Of a stretch of DNA of 64,000 nucleotides, positions 33,575 to 45,553 are shown piece after piece. The position numbers and the translations under genes were made by a program. Positions within the stretch are counted from its first letter, which is position 1, and the number at the start of each line of letters is the position of its first letter. Below the pieces are notes generated by a model, which was not told where the DNA came from, did no database searches, and saw only the letters and a list, made by a program, of their open reading frames with translations. Source of the DNA: Ovis canadensis (taxonomy: Eukaryota > Chordata > Mammalia > Artiodactyla > Bovidae); contig NC_091250.1 in the NCBI RefSeq assembly GCF_042477335.2, positions 60,891,384 through 60,955,383 on the forward strand, read 5' to 3'.

Positions 33575-33830
33575 CCCCACTCCAGTACTCTTGCCTGGAG
33601 AATCCCATGGACGGAGGAGCCTGGTAGGCTGTAGTCCATGGAGTCGCTACAAGCCGGATACGACTGAGCAACTTCACTTTCACTTTTCACTTTCATGCAT
33701 TGGAGAAGGAAATGGCAACCCACTCCAGTGTTCTTGCCTGGAGAATCCCAGGGACGGGGGAGCCTGGTGGGCTGCCGTCTATGGGGTAGCACAGAGTCGG
33801 ACATGACTGAAGTGACTTAGCAGCAGTAGC
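33575..33830 (+). mobile_element. Bov-A2 SINE, copy 1 of tandem pair
   Basis: Sense Bov-A2, starting in CCCACTCCAGTACTCTTGCC and ending in AGCAGCAGTAGC. AGGCTTATTTA flanks it at 33564-33574 and 33831-33841. Confidence 0.93.
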
Positions 33831-33841
33831 AGGCTTATTTA

Positions 33842-34122
33842 GCGGAGAAGGCAATGGCACCCCACTCCAGTACTCTTGTCTGGAAAATCCCATGGACGGA
33901 GGAGCCTGGTAGGCTGCAGTCCATGGGGTCGCTAAGAGTCGGACATGACTGAGCGACTTCACTTTCACTTTTCACTTTCCACGTTCATGCATTGGAGAAG
34001 GAAATGGCAACCCACTCCAGTGTTCTTGCCTGGAGAATCCCAGGGACGGGGGAGCCTGGTGGGAGGCCGTCTATGGGGTCGCACAAAGTCAGACACGACT
34101 GAAGCAACTGAGCAGCAGCAGC
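33842..34122 (+). mobile_element. Bov-A2 SINE, copy 2 of tandem pair
   Basis: Sense Bov-A2, starting GCGGAGAAGGCAATGGCACC. Flanked by the second and third copies of AGGCTTATTTA (33831-33841 and 34123-34133). From 34134 to 34790 nothing is recognised. Confidence 0.93.
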
Positions 34123-34789
34123 AGGCTTATTTAAGTAATCTGCCCCAAATTGTATGCTTATTAAATGGCAGAACCAGCTCTAAAAGAAGGTCAGTGCACC
34201 ATGGCCCATGAGCAAAAACACAACCAGCCTCCTATTTTTGTGTGGCCGTGAGCTAAGAATAGTTTTTACACTTTTAAGTGATTGAAAAACAAAGTCAAAA
34301 GAAGACGAATATTTCACAACTCATAAAATGATATGAAATTCAAATTTCAGTGTCCATAAATAAAGTGTTAATGGAACCCAGCCATGCCCATTCATTTACA
34401 TATTGTCTGCCGCAGTTTTTGAGTTGTTACAATGGAGGCCGTATGGCTTCCAAAGCCTAAAATATTTACTACCTGGCCCTTTTCAGGACAAGTTTGCCTA
34501 TCCCTGCTCTAAAGCACAGGATCTTAACCCTTGTTCTAAGTTTCCAAGAAAACTGCAAGGCGGGCATCAGAGCCCTGAGTGCCTAGGTTTCTAGACCCTC
34601 CTACCCCTCGGAAGAAGGGCAGACAAGTCATCTAAATCACCAAACCTCTCTGGGGGCTTAATTGCAAAATACACATCATCATCACGCCTGGTCCTGCTCC
34701 CAGGACTGACAGAAGATAAAAACAAGATAATGTATGTGAAAGTATTTTGTAATCTGGAGAGCACTCTATAGAAAAGGGAAGGATTACTG

Positions 34790-35060
34790 CATTGTTTGAC
34801 TCAGAGGAAGGAGGTTGGTATGAGGAAAATAAGCCAGTTTGGGGGGAGGGGGAGTTCTGCTTGGCTTTTGCATGAGTTATTAATGAAACAGACCAAACAT
34901 GCTGGAAATGGCCTGTGGCATAAACCCTGTGGCCCTCGCTCATCAGGCAGTTCCTTTGGCCCTGCAGAAAAGAATCATCCATCAAGCATTTCTATCTGGG
35001 GCCAGTGCTTTTGCCCCAGAAAACTGGGCTACCTGGTCTTCCCAGATTCAGCCACTTTCC
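34790..35060. promoter_or_regulatory. Repeat-free candidate conserved element
   Basis: Contains TTTTGCATGAGTTATTAATG, with adjoining octamer-like and homeobox-like sites. There is no credible gene. From 35060 to 35800 nothing is recognised. Confidence 0.22.
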
Positions 35061-35799
35061 AAGGAGTGGGTTACCCGCCCCCACCCAGCCAGGGAATCTC
35101 AAGGCACTCAGAAATCTTCCCTGTTCCCCACATAACACCCAGTTCTATCTGCTCACTGATTTGCAAAAGATCTCAGAGATTCGTTTCTATCTTTATTCCA
35201 AACTCAACATTTGTTTAAATATTTATTTCTGGAATAGACTACCATTAAGCTTTCTTGGTTATTTCTATAGTGTGAACAAGTTATTTGATCATTGGGCCAA
35301 CGGATATTTACTAAGGTTCTCCAACATGCAGAGACAGGAACATGCAGTAAGTAGATGGATGACCCCCAGGAAAGAGGCAACTTGAAGGACCAGCAGAGAA
35401 TGCCAGGAGGGTGAAACTGAAGTTGGTGCCATCACCACTGTACTGAACCAAGCCCACTTTTCCAGGTGTCTAAGAGAGAGAAAGGAGGAAAGGAAGGTAC
35501 AGTGAGATTTCCAGAGGTATGGAACTGCTTTGTGATAGAGAAGGGCAAGGGTGTGAGGCATGTCTTGAGTGGGAAGGGATATTTGGAGCTTGATAATTCC
35601 AGGGCAGGGCCCACTGCTGCAATGAACCCCCACTCACCAGGAATCTGTTGTCCTGGGGGCTCTCAACACAAAAGCTGATCTGGAATCTGACAGCAGCCCT
35701 GCTCGCCTATACCCCTACCCATCCAAGAGTCCCTGCTGGCACCGTGGATGCATCATGCTCAGTCAATCTTTTAAAAGTAAGAGGCAAACAAAACTGTGT

Positions 35800-36270
35800 G
35801 TGGAATTGGATGTTTATTTCCACCATCTGCGTGGCAATACAAGTTCAAGTTATAATGGCATCCGCACTCTATCAGTATTAGGGAACCATTTAAACATCCA
35901 CAACCATTTACTGATTATAAACACACACTAAAAAAAAAGCGGCAAGTGGCATGTGGCCCCGCACCTGCTGCCTTTGTGTGTGTCAGTCAATTTCATGCCT
36001 AGGAAGCACTGGACTCCATGGGGATGGCTATTTAAGCAGTTTGGTTGGTTGTGGGTTTGCTTTTTTCCTATTTTTTTCCTGGGAAACAGCATAAACCAAG
36101 TTGGCCCCAAAATGCATTTATTGCAAATAGATGGGAATAAATGGAAAATAGACAATGATCATAAATGCAAACAAAAATACTGAATTTCCTAATGTTAAAA
36201 GGCCCATTTGCTTATAATTAGTAGATTAAAACTAACGAGTATTTTTACTGGCTTTCAAGAAAAGTTAGCT
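35800..36270. promoter_or_regulatory. Repeat-free candidate conserved element
   Basis: AT-rich unique DNA with homeobox-type sites (TTATAATTAG near 36216) and TTCCTGGGAA (STAT/BCL6-like) at 36075-36084. Regulatory role is inferred only. Confidence 0.25.
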
Positions 36271-36529
36271 GGGGTCACTGTGCAAAACAAAAAGGCTTCT
36301 ATCTCCCACCTGCCTCCACTCTCACCCCAGAAGGTTTGAGTCACCAGGTGATGGCAAATAGGGCATGAAGTGAACATGGTGAGAGTGGGCATGGGGAACT
36401 GAAGGCACAAAAAGAAACTGATGCGTTTTACAGGGGAACTAAAGGAAGTTTACCCAAAAGCTGTCAAATGTTTTCTGGATCAACTTTTTATCTTATAAAG
36501 GGGCTTTAGCTCCTTCAGACCTGTCCATG

Positions 36530-36640
36530 CCCTGTCATAGCTGGTAGAGGGCTTCTGCCTCAGTCCTGACCCTAATTAGCTGTGTGACTTTGGGCAGTCA
36601 GTCCTGCTCAGAACCTGTTTTCTTACTGGGGAAAGACTTA
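36530..36640 (+). repeat. MIR SINE remnant
   Basis: TAATTAGCTGTGTGACTTTG followed by GGCAGTCAGTCCTGCTCAGA. From 36640 to 37040 nothing is recognised. Confidence 0.65.
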
Positions 36641-37039
36641 AAGCGGGTGTTTCATTCCCAGGTTAACTTCTCCAAGGAGAGGTTTTGCTTCTTTTCTGTT
36701 CTGTTGGGTTTTTGGATTTTGGTGTTTTTTTTGGCAGCTTTCTAACTGAAAGTACTTTCTGCCTTTGTGGTGTATAAGACCAATTTACTGCCTGTGAGCA
36801 AATCTTTTGGAGGCGAGAGTGTGGAAAATCACTCTCTCAGCTTTCTATCTGGTCAAAAGCTCCAAGTGCTTTCTAAAAGTTTCCCTCTCTCTAAAGTGGT
36901 CCATGACATCCATCAGGCATTCTTCCCACTGAGCATCACACTCAGCTCTTCTGATTTATCCCGGAGGGGGTCCCTGTCTGTATCCCTTCTCTGAAAACTG
37001 GTTTTGAGATGGCACTCACCCTTCCACTGCTCATTAAAC

Positions 37040-37400
37040 CTGGCTGGCTGGAGCCCCAAACAATGGTTCAATTAGCCTTCAATGCATTTATTTAGAATAC
37101 AGGTTCCCTCTATGTATCTGAAATGATTACCCCCATTGTCTTATAGGCCTAATCTAATTTGAGGTTCTAATTTGCAGACTTATGTTAAGGAAGTTGGCAT
37201 TGAAATTGGATTGTTATACATGACTATGGACTGAAGTCCGTTTCTTATGACAACCGGTGAAAACTTGAAACAGGTGAAATGTGAATTTCTCCAGCATCCT
37301 GGAAGATATTTAGGAGCCCATTTGGAGTACGAACATCCTTCTTAAATCCAGTATTACTAATCCATGGGAAAGTTGTTAGAAAAATACCATCTCAAGGCTT
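37040..37400. promoter_or_regulatory. Repeat-free candidate conserved element
   Basis: Unique AT-rich DNA with GGTTCAATTAGCCTTCAATG (homeobox-type CAATTA) and no reading frame. Conservation is inferred only. Confidence 0.22.
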
Positions 37401-37630
37401 GTGAATCTCTTTTCTCTGCACTTGTCTAATTTTCTCTGGTTACTCAAGCCATCTGTTTCTCACCTCTTCTCCCTTCTCCACTAAAATCTACCCTTAGGGG
37501 ATCTTATTTGGATCATGACTCAAATGTAAAAAAGGAAAGTAATTAGAGAAATGAACAATGATAGCATATTTGATGATATCAAGATAATTGGGGTTGATAA
37601 TATTATGACTTTTAAAAAAATGAGTCCTTT

Positions 37631-37796
37631 AGTTGTTGTTCAGTACTCAGTCTTGTCCAACTCTTTACTCCCATGGACTGCAGCACACTAGGCTTCCCTG
37701 TCCTTCACTATCTCCTGGAGTTTGCTTAAACTCATGTCCATTGAGTCAATGATGCCATCCAACCATCTCATCCTCTGTTGCCCCCTTCTCCTTCTA
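37631..37796 (-). mobile_element. BovB 3' end, short
   Basis: Antisense BovB terminus (TTGTTGTTCAGTACTCAGTC to CCCCCTTCTCCTTCT). It lies within an older fragment whose tail reads TTGAAATTTTCCATAATAAA near 37980. Confidence 0.88.
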
Positions 37797-38304
37797 GGAG
37801 AAAGGAGATTCTTCAGTTAGGAGATTCATATTGAAATGTGAGCTACCTGTTAAAATGTATATCTGCTTTAAAGTAAGAGGGTGGTGCAGGTGAAACAAAA
37901 TAGGGCTTGGTAAGTGTCAAAGGTGGACCTCATTATATGGTTCTCTCCAATATGTTTGAAATTTTCCATAATAAAAACATTTTTTTTAATAAACCACTCT
38001 CAGGGAAACATCTGATAAACTCATCCAAACTAAGACGTTGCTGCTAAGGGTAAATAGCAGTTATCTATTTCCTGATGTAGCTATATTAATACATTTTAAC
38101 AGTATTTAAAAAAAGACTTAAGACAAATAAATAAATACAACAGTAGCAAATAAGGTGGGAGCAAAGGAGAGAGGAGGGAGGGAGGGGGCCATGAGGAAAA
38201 CGGCCACTCGAACAGGAGCTTTGAATACAGTTTATCTTTTCATTTTTTCATCTGATCTAATAGGATTTAATCAAGATCAGGCCTCTAAACCCAGCTGCAT
38301 TTTT

Positions 38305-38560
38305 AAAAATTGAAGTATAGTTGATTTACAATGTTGTGTTAGTTTCAGGGATTCAGATATGTACATATATATATATATATTTTAAAGATTATTTTTCCTA
38401 TACTCAAAATATTGAGTACAGCTTCTTGCCATACAGTAGATCCTTGTTTGTTTCTATAGTAGTGTGTTTATGTTAATCCCAAACTCCTAATTTATCTCCA
38501 TCTCTTTCCCCTTTGATAACTGTTAGGTTTGCTTTCTATGTCTAACACAGCTACATTTTA
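38305..38560. repeat. L1 3' UTR-like fragment
   Basis: AATTGAAGTATAGTTGATTT, GTTGTGTTAGTTTCAGG, TACAGTAGATCCTTGTTTG, GTTAATCCCAAACTCCTAAT. This is the common artiodactyl L1-associated segment. Confidence 0.65.
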
Positions 38561-38639
38561 AAAGATTGTTTCTGGTGCTACTTTGTTGAAATCTCTTTTT
38601 TGTTGTTAACTGCCATGTAATAAAAGCTACTATCAAAGC

Positions 38640-38790
38640 ACTTGCTGTTTATCAGACTCCTTGCTAGGTACGTCACACGCATGATTACATTTGATCTTTA
38701 TTTCAACCCTCTTAGATAGCATTACCCCAGTTTTACAGACGAGTCAAAAGTAACTTGTGCAGTGTCACTCGGACACGTGGGAGTCTGGTC
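38640..38790 (-). repeat. MIR SINE remnant
   Basis: Antisense MIR: ACATTTGATCTTTATTTC, CCCAGTTTTACAGACGAG. Confidence 0.6.
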
Positions 38791-38805
38791 TCTTAATTAC
38801 GTCAC

Positions 38806-38855
38806 GGTCACCACAGTACCTTGGTCACTACAGTACTTCGGTCACAACAGAACTC
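38806..38855 (+). repeat. 17-bp tandem repeat, three units
   Basis: Imperfect GGTCAC(C/T/A)ACAG(T/A)AC units start at 38806, 38823 and 38840. A CRE-type TTACGTCA lies just upstream at 38797-38804. Confidence 0.8.
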
Positions 38856-39021
38856 TTCCGAAAGGTTCAGGGGATGCTTTACTCTCCTCACAGTGTATGG
38901 ACCACTTGTCAGAGGTATGCTAAACCACTGTCTCACCCCATGTTTAAAACAGTAATTAGTACTTTAAATTACAAAAGAGCTAACTGAGGCGTGAGCTAAC
39001 TTTGAAGGAGCAAACAATGAA

Positions 39022-39095
39022 GAGGACACGGGTTCAATCCCTGGTCAGGGAACTAAGATAGCACGTGCCTCAAGGGGCAGCCAGGAAAAAATAAA
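39022..39095 (+). mobile_element. CHR-type SINE, partial
   Basis: GACACGGGTTCAATCCCTGG..., GGGAACTAAGATAGCACG with an A-rich tail; head missing. Confidence 0.7.
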
Positions 39096-39309
39096 AAGGA
39101 GTGAATATCAGGGGGGGTGTCAGCGAAGCACATTGCTGTAGCCAGGTAACAAAGTCTCTTCTTGATGCGGAGACTGGAGCAGGACCTCTCTGGATCTGCC
39201 ATAACCAAATAGGATTTTTGGAGCTCTGTCCTAGAAGCAATAGAAAACCACTGAATAAACTCAATCAGACATGACAGGATTTCATACATAGTTAAAATAT
39301 AACTAATAA

Positions 39310-40350
39310 TGCCTACTGAATCATTCATACAACAAATACATGTCCCATGTGCCAGGTGCCACTTAGGTACTTGGGTATATGTGAAGGGACAAAGATTCTG
39401 CCCTGAAGTAGCTTATGTTCTAGCCAGAGGGATGGAGATAAACGATTGAACATAATAAACAGTTAAATTACATAATACACTGTATCTTTGCTTTTCAGTG
39501 TGGTCCCTGGGCCAGTATCACAGGCCAGTATCTGTTATTGCCTGTGGGTTTGCTAGAAAGGCCAGCCTCACCCCAGATATACTGAATTCAAATTTGCATT
39601 TTAACAAGCAGCTCACTTTTAAGCACAAAAAAATTGAGGCTCCACTTTCAATTTTAAGAAAAATTTTAAGCAATGTTAAAGTTGGGGAGATAGCTACCAG
39701 TAGTCGTCTAGGTAGACCTCATCAGGAAGGGAAAGTTTGATTAAAAACGTGAAAGGGGTGAGTTAGCCAAGCATCTGGGTTGAGCTGTTCCCAGGCAGAG
39801 GAAGTAGTTGGAACCAAGTCTCTGAGGCAAAGTGTGCCTCATGTTTGAGGAACAGCAAGATAGCCAGTTTGGCTGGAAGGGGCAAGGTGGAGTAGAAAGA
39901 AAAGAAAGATAAAGGAAGTCAGAGAGATAAAGGGGATGGGAGTAGGATGGGCAGATGCTGTCGGGCCTTTGAGGGCACAACAAGAACTATGACTTACACT
40001 GAGTAATATAAGGAGTCACTACAAGAGTTTGAGCAGACAAGTGACTACACATCTTAAAAGGATCACCCTGGTTGTTGTATTGAGAATAAGACTATAATGG
40101 GGCACGGTGAGAAAGCAGGGAGACTTTTAGGGGTGGGAGGGAAGTACTGAAATAATTCAGACAAGAAACACTGATAGCTGAGACCTGGCCAATAAAAGAG
40201 GAGGAGGTAAGGAGCAGTTTGATCCTAGATAACTTTTTAAGGTAGATCCAACAAAGTTTCCTGATGAATTAGATGAGGTGGGGAACAAAGGGAAAGAGGA
40301 GAATTCAAAGCTATGGAGTTCAAGAAAGAGGTCTGCTTGAGAACCATAGT
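39310..40350 (+). repeat. Old interspersed repeat with MER5A-like inset
   Basis: CATGTGCCAGGTGCCACTTA..., CTGCCCTGAAGTAGCTTATG, later TTAAAAGGATCACCCTGGTT and GATGAATTAGATGAGGTGGG follow a common mammalian repeat I cannot name. The part at about 39490-39640 (GTGTGGTCCCTGGGCCAGTA...) looks like MER5A. Confidence 0.45.
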
Positions 40351-40724
40351 TGGTCATTCCACTATAAAGTTATACAAGAATAGGGCTAAATATAGCAAAC
40401 TGCTGTGCTGGTAGGTCTGCTGATTATACCAAAAACTGGTCAGATAACACAATGGACGTGGACATCATAGTAAGTGAACTTTCTCTGTACATTTTTGCTG
40501 GGTTGTGATCTGAAATTTCAGGTATATAAAATTATTAATGCATATGTAAATGTTTCTTAAAAAAAGATATAAACACAACACAGAAATTCACAAAAATCTA
40601 AATGGAAAAATTCGGGAAAAAGAAAAAAGGTAGTCATCAAAAATCAACTAATACTTTGTAATTTCCACTGGAAATGAACAAAATTTCATTGATGACTCTC
40701 TCTCAAAAATAATTCTACTAGGAA

Positions 40725-40840
40725 TTCGCTGGTGGGTTCCTGTGTTTAGGACTTGGTGCTTTCACGGCCATGGCCAAGGTTCCTCTGATTAGGGAACAAA
40801 GATCCCATAAGCCACATAGTGTGGCTGAAAAAAAAAATCC
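40725..40840 (+). mobile_element. CHR-type tRNA-Glu SINE
   Basis: GGAATTCGCTGGTGGGTTCC, GGACTTGGTGCTTTCACGGC, GGGAACAAAGATCCCATAAG and a poly-A tail. Confidence 0.85.
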
Positions 40841-40949
40841 ACCTAATAAGCTAAGAAATAGATTTTTAATTTAAAATTTAATTTAAATCTAGTAAAAATT
40901 GTTACATTATAGCTTTATGCAGACCATCATAGCAGTTATTAACAGCAAG

Positions 40950-41080
40950 TGCTATATTTCAAGTATCGAGTTAATCACTTTATATCTCATTTAAATCCTC
41001 AATCCTAAAGGATTGTACCCACTTAACATAGGATGAGACTGAGATTCAGAGAGGTTAAATATGAATTCACATGGGTTAAT
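40950..41080 (-). repeat. MIR SINE remnant
   Basis: Antisense MIR: TATCTCATTTAAATCCTCAA, GGATGAGACTGAGATTCAGA, GAGGTTAAATATG. From 41080 to 41480 nothing else is seen. Confidence 0.65.
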
Positions 41081-41494
41081 AAGTACCAATGCAAAGATTT
41101 AATTAAAAATCAAATGAGAACCTGCAAAAATCAAACAGTACAATTTAAAAATGAAGTCTGCTGAAGAAGGAAGTATTACCATTTTATATTTAATTAACAT
41201 GTTTCTTTTTAAATACTTCTAAGCCTCCAACCTTCTACAGTCAACAGAGCTTTGTGAAATGGGTGCTGGAAGATTCTTTTCTCCTTCCTCTTTTAAAAAA
41301 AATAATAATCTAGCCTCCACCCCCATGACTCATGAGTCTCATTACAAAGTATGACTTTCCTTGCTGATTTCTGGGCAAGTTAATACTGATGACTAAATGA
41401 AAATACGTCCAAGTAATTTAATGTTAGTTATCTGTACTTTCAGATTTTTACCTGCAGCAATGATTAGGTAAAATAATGTAATGCACTGCCATGA

Positions 41495-41511
41495 TTTATT
41501 AAAAATTTATT
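41495..41511 (-). terminator. Two overlapping-range AATAAA poly(A) signals
   Basis: On the minus strand AATAAA occurs at 41511-41506 and again at 41500-41495, five bases apart. These are the first canonical AATAAA hexamers I see downstream of the SEPSECS stop. Cleavage would be expected at roughly 41485-41470. Confidence 0.4.
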
Positions 41512-44500
41512 GCATAATAATTATACAATTCAGTCTTATTTTTAAACAGTCTACACCAAAAATATTTTTGGAAATATCTTTCTCTTTTAGTAAAACATGT
41601 AAGTTAGCAGGCTGACACCAGCTTCAATTCTAATAGCTAAAATCCCTCACAACTATACATTCAAACATAGCCTTTCTTTACAGTTCTCTAAAAGTTCAAG
41701 TTGACACCAATATCACTTGATAAAAACAAGACCATATAAATAGTTTCATATTTTGCTTAAGGCCTTAGATTGAACTTCAAAATATTAGGTGGACAATTAT
41801 AAAGATATAGCCATTAGCCTTGGATTCATCATCTGACATGTGTACACACCATAATGACTAAGAAGAGCATGAAAGTAGAAAGGCAGGCACGAAGAATACA
41901 CAGGGAAGACTCAGGCCTGTATGCTGAGTGGCCGGAAGAGACCAATAATCAACACAACGTGACAGACAAGGAAAAACTATTTACAGGAGCTTAAAAAAGA
42001 CGCTCACAGCATATTCAGTTGTTTATCAAATCATTCAGAGGGTATCAAACCTCTGAAATAATTAAACTTCTACATACACAAACTCAGTTTCAAAACGAGA
42101 TTGGCCTCATGAATGCAAAACACAAAGCTATTTAAGGGCTTGGCAGAAATGGGTACATTTCAGACAGTGGGAAAAGAAAACCCAGATTTTATATGTACCA
42201 AATGTGTATGTATTCAAAAACGTTTCCCTGAATGAGACTCCTCAGGGCTCGTCATACCTGTCAGTTGTTGGATTTTTCCTCTACGAAAGAAGACAAGAAT
42301 ATAACTTAGGATGAGCTACTAATTCAATATTAAAGTAACATCACTGGTTGAACAAATTATCTGTTTAATTTTACTAAGACCTACCATGGCCATCTAGTCT
42401 AAAACCAAAAGCATACCCTATAGCTTAGACCTCATGATAGTACTTATTATAGTGGTTAAAGAAACAGAACCACAATAGAGGTATGTGCTAGGGCAAAATA
42501 TCAGGAAAAAAAACCCTCAATTTATATTTAAAGTTATCATTCTGTATATCAAGTACCCACTGACTGAACATAACTGTATTCAATAATTCACATTTGATCA
42601 ACTCATCCACTAATGCAAAAAGCTAAATAAAAAGATTTATAGTTGAACACAGAGTTCCTAAGGCTAGTATCACATATCATTCCCTGATAGAGGGAGAATT
42701 CGTCAGCAGAGAACTTAAGAGCCAAATTGAGAATTGGATTGAAAATACCCTTTCCTGCTCTGTGTATAATAAGTAACACATTGGGTGTAGTGACCTAAAG
42801 AATATTTCACGTTATTCAATTTTCTTTTCTGGGCAGACTACCACACAGCCCAATGACTTTAAAAACCAAACTCCAAAATTCTACCTGATAGTCTTAATAA
42901 GGGCAGTTGGATCACAAAGATTTGAAGAGGTCATCTTAGCCACTGATTGGAAAAGATATCATCGGTTGGCCCTTTGCCCCAGTGAGACGATAACTAAAGC
43001 CAATTATGAGGCTTACCAATCATTACTAGGAGATTAAAATAAATAACTTGTATGTACATGGAAAGGAGAGACAGCAAGTCAAAGGACACTGGAGTGGGAA
43101 CAAAGGAAAGCCTAAATGTGCAGAACCTATAATATCCCTTCAAAAATCCTTGACTTCTACAACCTCAAGGTCAAATTGAAACCAGCAGGGATAGAGCTGG
43201 AATTCTAAAACCTCTGAAAAGAAGGGGCTAATAGTAAAAGCTGCAGCTGATTTTATGCACCAGGAATGAAATGTTATAACATATCTATCATTCACATGTG
43301 GGTTCGTGTAATTTATCTTCAATTAGAATTATTATCTATTCAGCAGCTGTAGCCCAAGAACTGCTGATACACCACAGATGAGAAAACATTTGCGGGTCTC
43401 TCGACTCTGGCCTTTCTTAAGTTAAATGATGATCACATAAAATAGATCCCTCGTTCTGTAAAATGATCTTGGCTTATGTGGACACTATACTGCATCTACA
43501 TCTACAACATCACTTCATTTCCTTTTACAGACTGGAGAGGGTCTATAGCAACTCTTCATCTTAACTAGTTCTTCGATTCAGTCCCAAATTCACGTTAAAA
43601 ACATTATACAACTTTTTAATCCAGGATTTACCTTTGAAAGAAGTATTTAAAGAACCCAGACACTTCAAATATCTGAACCCCAGACATACAAAAATTTCAA
43701 AGCAACCCTTTACAATAGTTGTAATTAAGTACTTATCTCAACAGTGGACTTCCAAAGTTGGCAATAAAATATTCTAAGTTACCAGTGGGAGTCACAGCAA
43801 TCTGAGCTCATGTTTAACACAGTTTACAGTACCAAACCAATGGAGAAAAACACAATCCAGAAAGAAAAGTGGCATTCTCTACTGTAGTGTTTTCAAAAAT
43901 ACATTCAATGGGACGTCAGTAAGTATTTAATTTAAAAAACACGTTCCATCTTTAGACAAGGATATATTCAAACTCAAATAGAAGGGATTCTTAGAGCCTT
44001 TAATATGCCAATAGGCAGGTTTGCAAATTTCCCAACTTGCTCATGGAACCTTTCATACCCTTGAGCATCTCTTAGGAATAAATGCTCCACAGAGCAAGTC
44101 TTAAGAAACACAGTTTTGAAACTTTGGTGCATTCAGGAGCTTCACTAATTCCTTTGGCTATCAGTCTTAAAATTAACACCAAAAATAACAGTTATAGCCA
44201 GTAAATCTAGGATTTCAGATTCAGAAAGGAAGCATAGGGGCAATGCGTAGGGAATACACCTGTTCATCATACTCCATCATTTTCACCTCCCCAGCAAAAA
44301 TATGTTCAGAATCCCCATGTTAACCACTCTTGATGATGGCTGTACAAAACACCTGAACAAGCTAACCAAGATTTCTTGAGGCAAAAACATTGAAATAAAG
44401 TTTTCACTTTCCCAAATGGAAAAATGCACACATGTTGTATTAACAATTTATAATTATATACTCAGAAGAGGTAACCTCAGTTATCAGTTAAGAATCTGCA

Positions 44501-44602
44501 TACTGTGTAGTTCATTAACATTTACAGAGCTACTTTATATTAAGTTACCAGTTAAGTAAAGTTGCAATGGAAACTTCTGTTTACTTAGGAGTTCTCTTAC
44601 TT

Positions 44603-44807
44603 TGGTGGTGGTTTAGTCGCTAAGTCATGTCCAACTCTTGCAACCCCATGGACTACAGCCTGCCAGGCTTCTCTGTCCATGGGATTCTCCAGGCAAGAAT
44701 ATTGGAGTGAGTTGCCATTTCCTTCTCCAAGGGCTCTTTCCCTTCCAGGAATCGAATCCGGATCTCCTGCATTGCAGGCAGATTCTTTACCGACTGAGCT
44801 ATGAGAT
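44603..44807 (-). mobile_element. Bov-tA SINE in probable SEPSECS 3' UTR
   Basis: Antisense on the plus strand, so in the same sense as SEPSECS: GTTTAGTCGCTAAGTCATGT to TTACCGACTGAGCTATGAG. If the long 3' UTR is real, this SINE is part of the mRNA. Confidence 0.9.
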
Positions 44808-44814
44808 AATTTAG

Positions 44815-44995
44815 AGCAGTGTTTCTCAACCACAGCTCTAGTGAGATTTGGGGCTAGATAAATCTTTGGTTTGGGAAGTTGTCTTGCCCACTGTAGAATG
44901 CTGAACAGCATGCCTGGCCTCCACTAACTGGATATCGATAGTATTCTGCTAGTTTTGACAATCAGAAAGATCCCCAGATGTTTCTTAGATATAAG
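44815..44995 (-). repeat. MER20 hAT remnant
   Basis: TTTCTCAACCACAGCTCTAG..., TAGAATGCTGAACAGCATGC, CTGGCCTCCACTAACTGGAT and CCCCAGATGTTTCTT follow MER20 in reverse. Confidence 0.7.
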
Positions 44996-45553
44996 CAAAT
45001 CATCCTGAAGTTGAGATCCATTTCTATTGAGTGAAAATTAAAGCTTACACCTTGACTCTGCTTTCCTAGGAAATATCCATTTTACAGGCATACCATGACT
45101 TACACACATCGACAAACATCTAGTAAATAGTAGCATTAGTGATCTTTCTAAATTCTGTGTGGTCAGAAACTAAGTAATTTGTGAATGACAGAAAATGGTC
45201 AGAGGAACACAGTCTACACATTTCAAAGAGAATCAGAGATCATGTGTAGTTTTACTATCAACATATTAGTAAGAATTATCTGAATCATAATGCTTAATTG
45301 GCAAATGTTTAACAATTAGAAAAATGTTAATTGTATATTATGACCTGTTGAGGATGGTAATGATTGAAGCAGTCTAAAAACAACAAATCTAATAATCATC
45401 AATGGCTAGCTCAGACTGTATTCTATTCCTTGACCAAATATTCTCCATGAAATTCCCAATTCAAAAATCTTACGTTTTGTCTTTAAACTGTTAGCTTATA
45501 CTGTAGCTTCCTCACTTCTTTCAAATTATCAAAAACAAACCCTTCACATGTCA

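Larger units (their letters stand above)
41480..45553 (-). other. SEPSECS: Probable SEPSECS 3' UTR
   Basis: After the stop codon the minus strand continues for about 4 kb as AT-rich, mostly repeat-free DNA without reading frames of note. Only one Bov-tA (44603-44807) and one MER20 remnant (about 44815-44995) interrupt it, whereas flanking DNA is repeat-laden. On the minus strand it ends at two AATAAA hexamers (41511-41506 and 41500-41495). Weaker ATTAAA hexamers closer to the stop (for example 44004-43999, 43930-43925, 43620-43615) could give shorter forms. The extent is inferred. Confidence 0.4.

Noticed and set aside
1..41000. LGI2 exons
   Set aside because: Expected next gene by synteny, but no leucine-rich repeat or EPTP-repeat coding segment was seen on either strand.
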